Shown here piece by piece: positions 4,743 to 5,953 of a DNA stretch of 5,953 nt. Below the pieces are notes generated by a model. It was not told the DNA's origin. It worked only from the letters and a program-made list of their open reading frames with translations, and did no database searches. The position numbers and the translations under genes are program-made. This stretch comes from Candidatus Faecivivens stercorigallinarum (GTDB lineage: Bacteria > Bacillota > Clostridia > Oscillospirales > Ruminococcaceae). The stretch lies in assembly GCA_018715465.1 (NCBI GenBank), contig DVLN01000008.1, positions 1 through 5,953 on the forward strand, read 5' to 3'. Numbering within the stretch: position 1 is the stretch's first letter; every line of letters begins with the position of its first letter.

Positions 4743-5953
4743 TCAAATATGCAGAATAATCGTCGCAAAGCCAAAGTAAACCAGCAGCGAAATTGCGTCA
4801 ACGATTGTTGTGATAAACGGACTTGCCATAACCGCCGGGTCAAAGCCCAGCTTTTTGGCGAGCAGCGGCAATACACAGCCGATGATCTTTGCAGAACAAA
4901 CAGTGATAATCAGCGTCAGGCAGATGGTCAGAGCAACCATCATCTCGATCCGGTCAATCAGCATCAACTTGACAAAGTTACATACCGCCAGCGTCGCACT
5001 GCACAGAACTGCGACCCTGATTTCCTTCCAGATGACCCTGAACAGGTCCCGAAACTGTACTTCACCCAGCGACAAACCACGGATAACGGTGGTGGAAGCC
5101 TGAGAGCCGCAGTTTCCGCCCGTGTCCATCAGCATCGGAATATAAGCGGTCAGTACAATGTAAGCAGACAGTTTGTCCTCAAACGAGGTGATGATGTTAC
5201 CAGTAAAGGTCGCCGAAATCATCAGCAGCAAAAGCCACGGAATACGCCGTTTCCATAAATCAAAGACCGATGTCTTCAGATAGGGTTTGTCACCGGGCAA
5301 AATTGCCGCCATCTTTTCGATATCTTCGGTGTTCTCTTCCTGGATAACGTCCACCGCGTCGTCGATGGTGATAATACCGACCAGCCGTTTTTCCGAATCA
5401 ACGACCGGCAGGGTCAGGATATCGTATTTCTGGAAGAGCTGGGCGATCGTCTCCTGGTCATCCCCTGTCTGAACCGACAGCGGGTCTTCATCCATCAGGT
5501 CTTCAACCTTAGCTTCATACGGATGCAGCAGCAGGTCACGGACGGTGATCACACCTTCCAGTACCCGCCGTTCATCGGTTACATAACAGGTGTAGATGGT
5601 TTCCATATCGGTTCCGACCCGACGGATCAGGTCAAATGCATCCTTGACCGTCATCGACCGCTTGAGGTCGATCATTTCAGTGGTCATAATGCTGCCAGCG
5701 GTATCTTCTTCGTACCGGCACAGGCGGTTAATTTCACTGCGGGTATCAGGATGGCTCAGTTGAAGGATACGTTTAACGACGCTTGCCGGAAGTTCTTCCA
5801 GCATATCAACCGTGTCGTCCATATACATTTCATCAAGGACCCGACTCAATTCTGCATCTGACAGCAGTGTAATCAACCGCTGCTGATTATCCGAATCCAG
5901 GTATGAAAAAACATCCGCAGCAAGGCTCTTAGGCAGCAAACGGAAAGTCCGGC
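4743..5953 (-). CDS. mgtE: Magnesium transporter MgtE, 5' end cut by window edge
   Basis: This is an inner-membrane Mg2+ channel/transporter gated by its cytoplasmic domains. About 403 C-terminal residues are visible. Numbering from the codon at 5939: the end of the MgtE N domain (1-80; DDTVDMLEELPASVVKRIL at 41-59), two CBS domains (about 82-140 and 145-200; VLEGVITVRDLL and RLVGIITIDDAVDVI), a connecting helix (201-230), and a five-segment membrane domain (about 233-397). The membrane part holds the family signature MDTGGNCGSQAST (271-283) followed by VIRGLSLGEV, and GFDPAVMASPFITTIVDA (365-382); D381 probably corresponds to the pore Asp432 of the T. thermophilus protein. The C-terminus FATIILHI is intact. 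The codon at 5939 is TTG but is internal: the frame continues to the edge (RTFR precedes it) and the full family length is about 450 residues. The upstream region, where an M-box Mg2+ riboswitch would lie if present, is outside the window. Confidence 0.95.
   Translation of the reverse strand, partial: RTFRLLPKSLAADVFSYLDSDNQQRLITLLSDAELSRVLDEMYMDDTVDMLEELPASVVKRILQLSHPDTRSEINRLCRYEEDTAGSIMTTEMIDLKRSMTVKDAFDLIRRVGTDMETIYTCYVTDERRVLEGVITVRDLLLHPYEAKVEDLMDEDPLSVQTGDDQETIAQLFQKYDILTLPVVDSEKRLVGIITIDDAVDVIQEENTEDIEKMAAILPGDKPYLKTSVFDLWKRRIPWLLLLMISATFTGNIITSFEDKLSAYIVLTAYIPMLMDTGGNCGSQASTTVIRGLSLGEVQFRDLFRVIWKEIRVAVLCSATLAVCNFVKLMLIDRIEMMVALTICLTLIITVCSAKIIGCVLPLLAKKLGFDPAVMASPFITTIVDAISLLVYFGFATIILHI

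Noticed and set aside
5937..5939. TTG as the start of mgtE
   Set aside because: The frame stays open to the window edge, the N domain is incomplete at this point and no ribosome binding site precedes it; it is an internal Leu codon.

Overview
The window looks like a core-genome stretch of a spore-forming or spore-former-related Firmicute, most likely class Clostridia. The reasons are: moderate GC; strong AGGAGG-type ribosome binding sites and consensus sigma-A promoters; a PRPP synthetase of the long clostridial type; a SpoIID-like/peptidoglycan-binding fusion family that I associate with clostridia; and compact intergenic regions with strong intrinsic terminators. No mobile element, CRISPR array, rRNA or tRNA is visible. 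No gap between genes exceeds 300 bases.

Layout, left to right. (1) 1-743, minus strand: 5' part of prs (ribose-phosphate diphosphokinase), cut by the left window edge, with its own promoter at 791-819. (2) 938-3559, minus strand: a tightly coupled three-gene operon. In transcription order it encodes a 242-residue protein with an N-terminal helix, a Pro/Gln/Ala-rich linker and a carboxypeptidase-regulatory-like beta domain; a 465-residue protein with a SpoIID-like domain and three peptidoglycan-binding repeats; and a 164-residue protein with two peptidoglycan-binding units. The first two genes overlap by four bases using a TTG start, and the second and third are four bases apart. A hairpin terminator at 893-916 closes the operon. 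(3) 3560-3743: divergent intergenic region with back-to-back promoters. (4) 3744-4625, plus strand: a TIM-barrel sugar phosphate isomerase/epimerase-like gene, followed by an unusual pair of overlapping hairpins ending in a strong terminator. (5) 4743-5953, minus strand: mgtE magnesium transporter, lacking its N-terminal start because it runs past the right edge, with its own terminator.

How the genes relate: prs, the isomerase-like gene and mgtE are separate single-gene transcription units within this window. The three central genes look like one functional unit acting on or binding to peptidoglycan. None of the three has a visible signal peptide or membrane segment, which is odd for cell-wall proteins. 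One explanation is a role inside a sporulating cell, but that is inference. This operon is the best candidate here for an incompletely described system.
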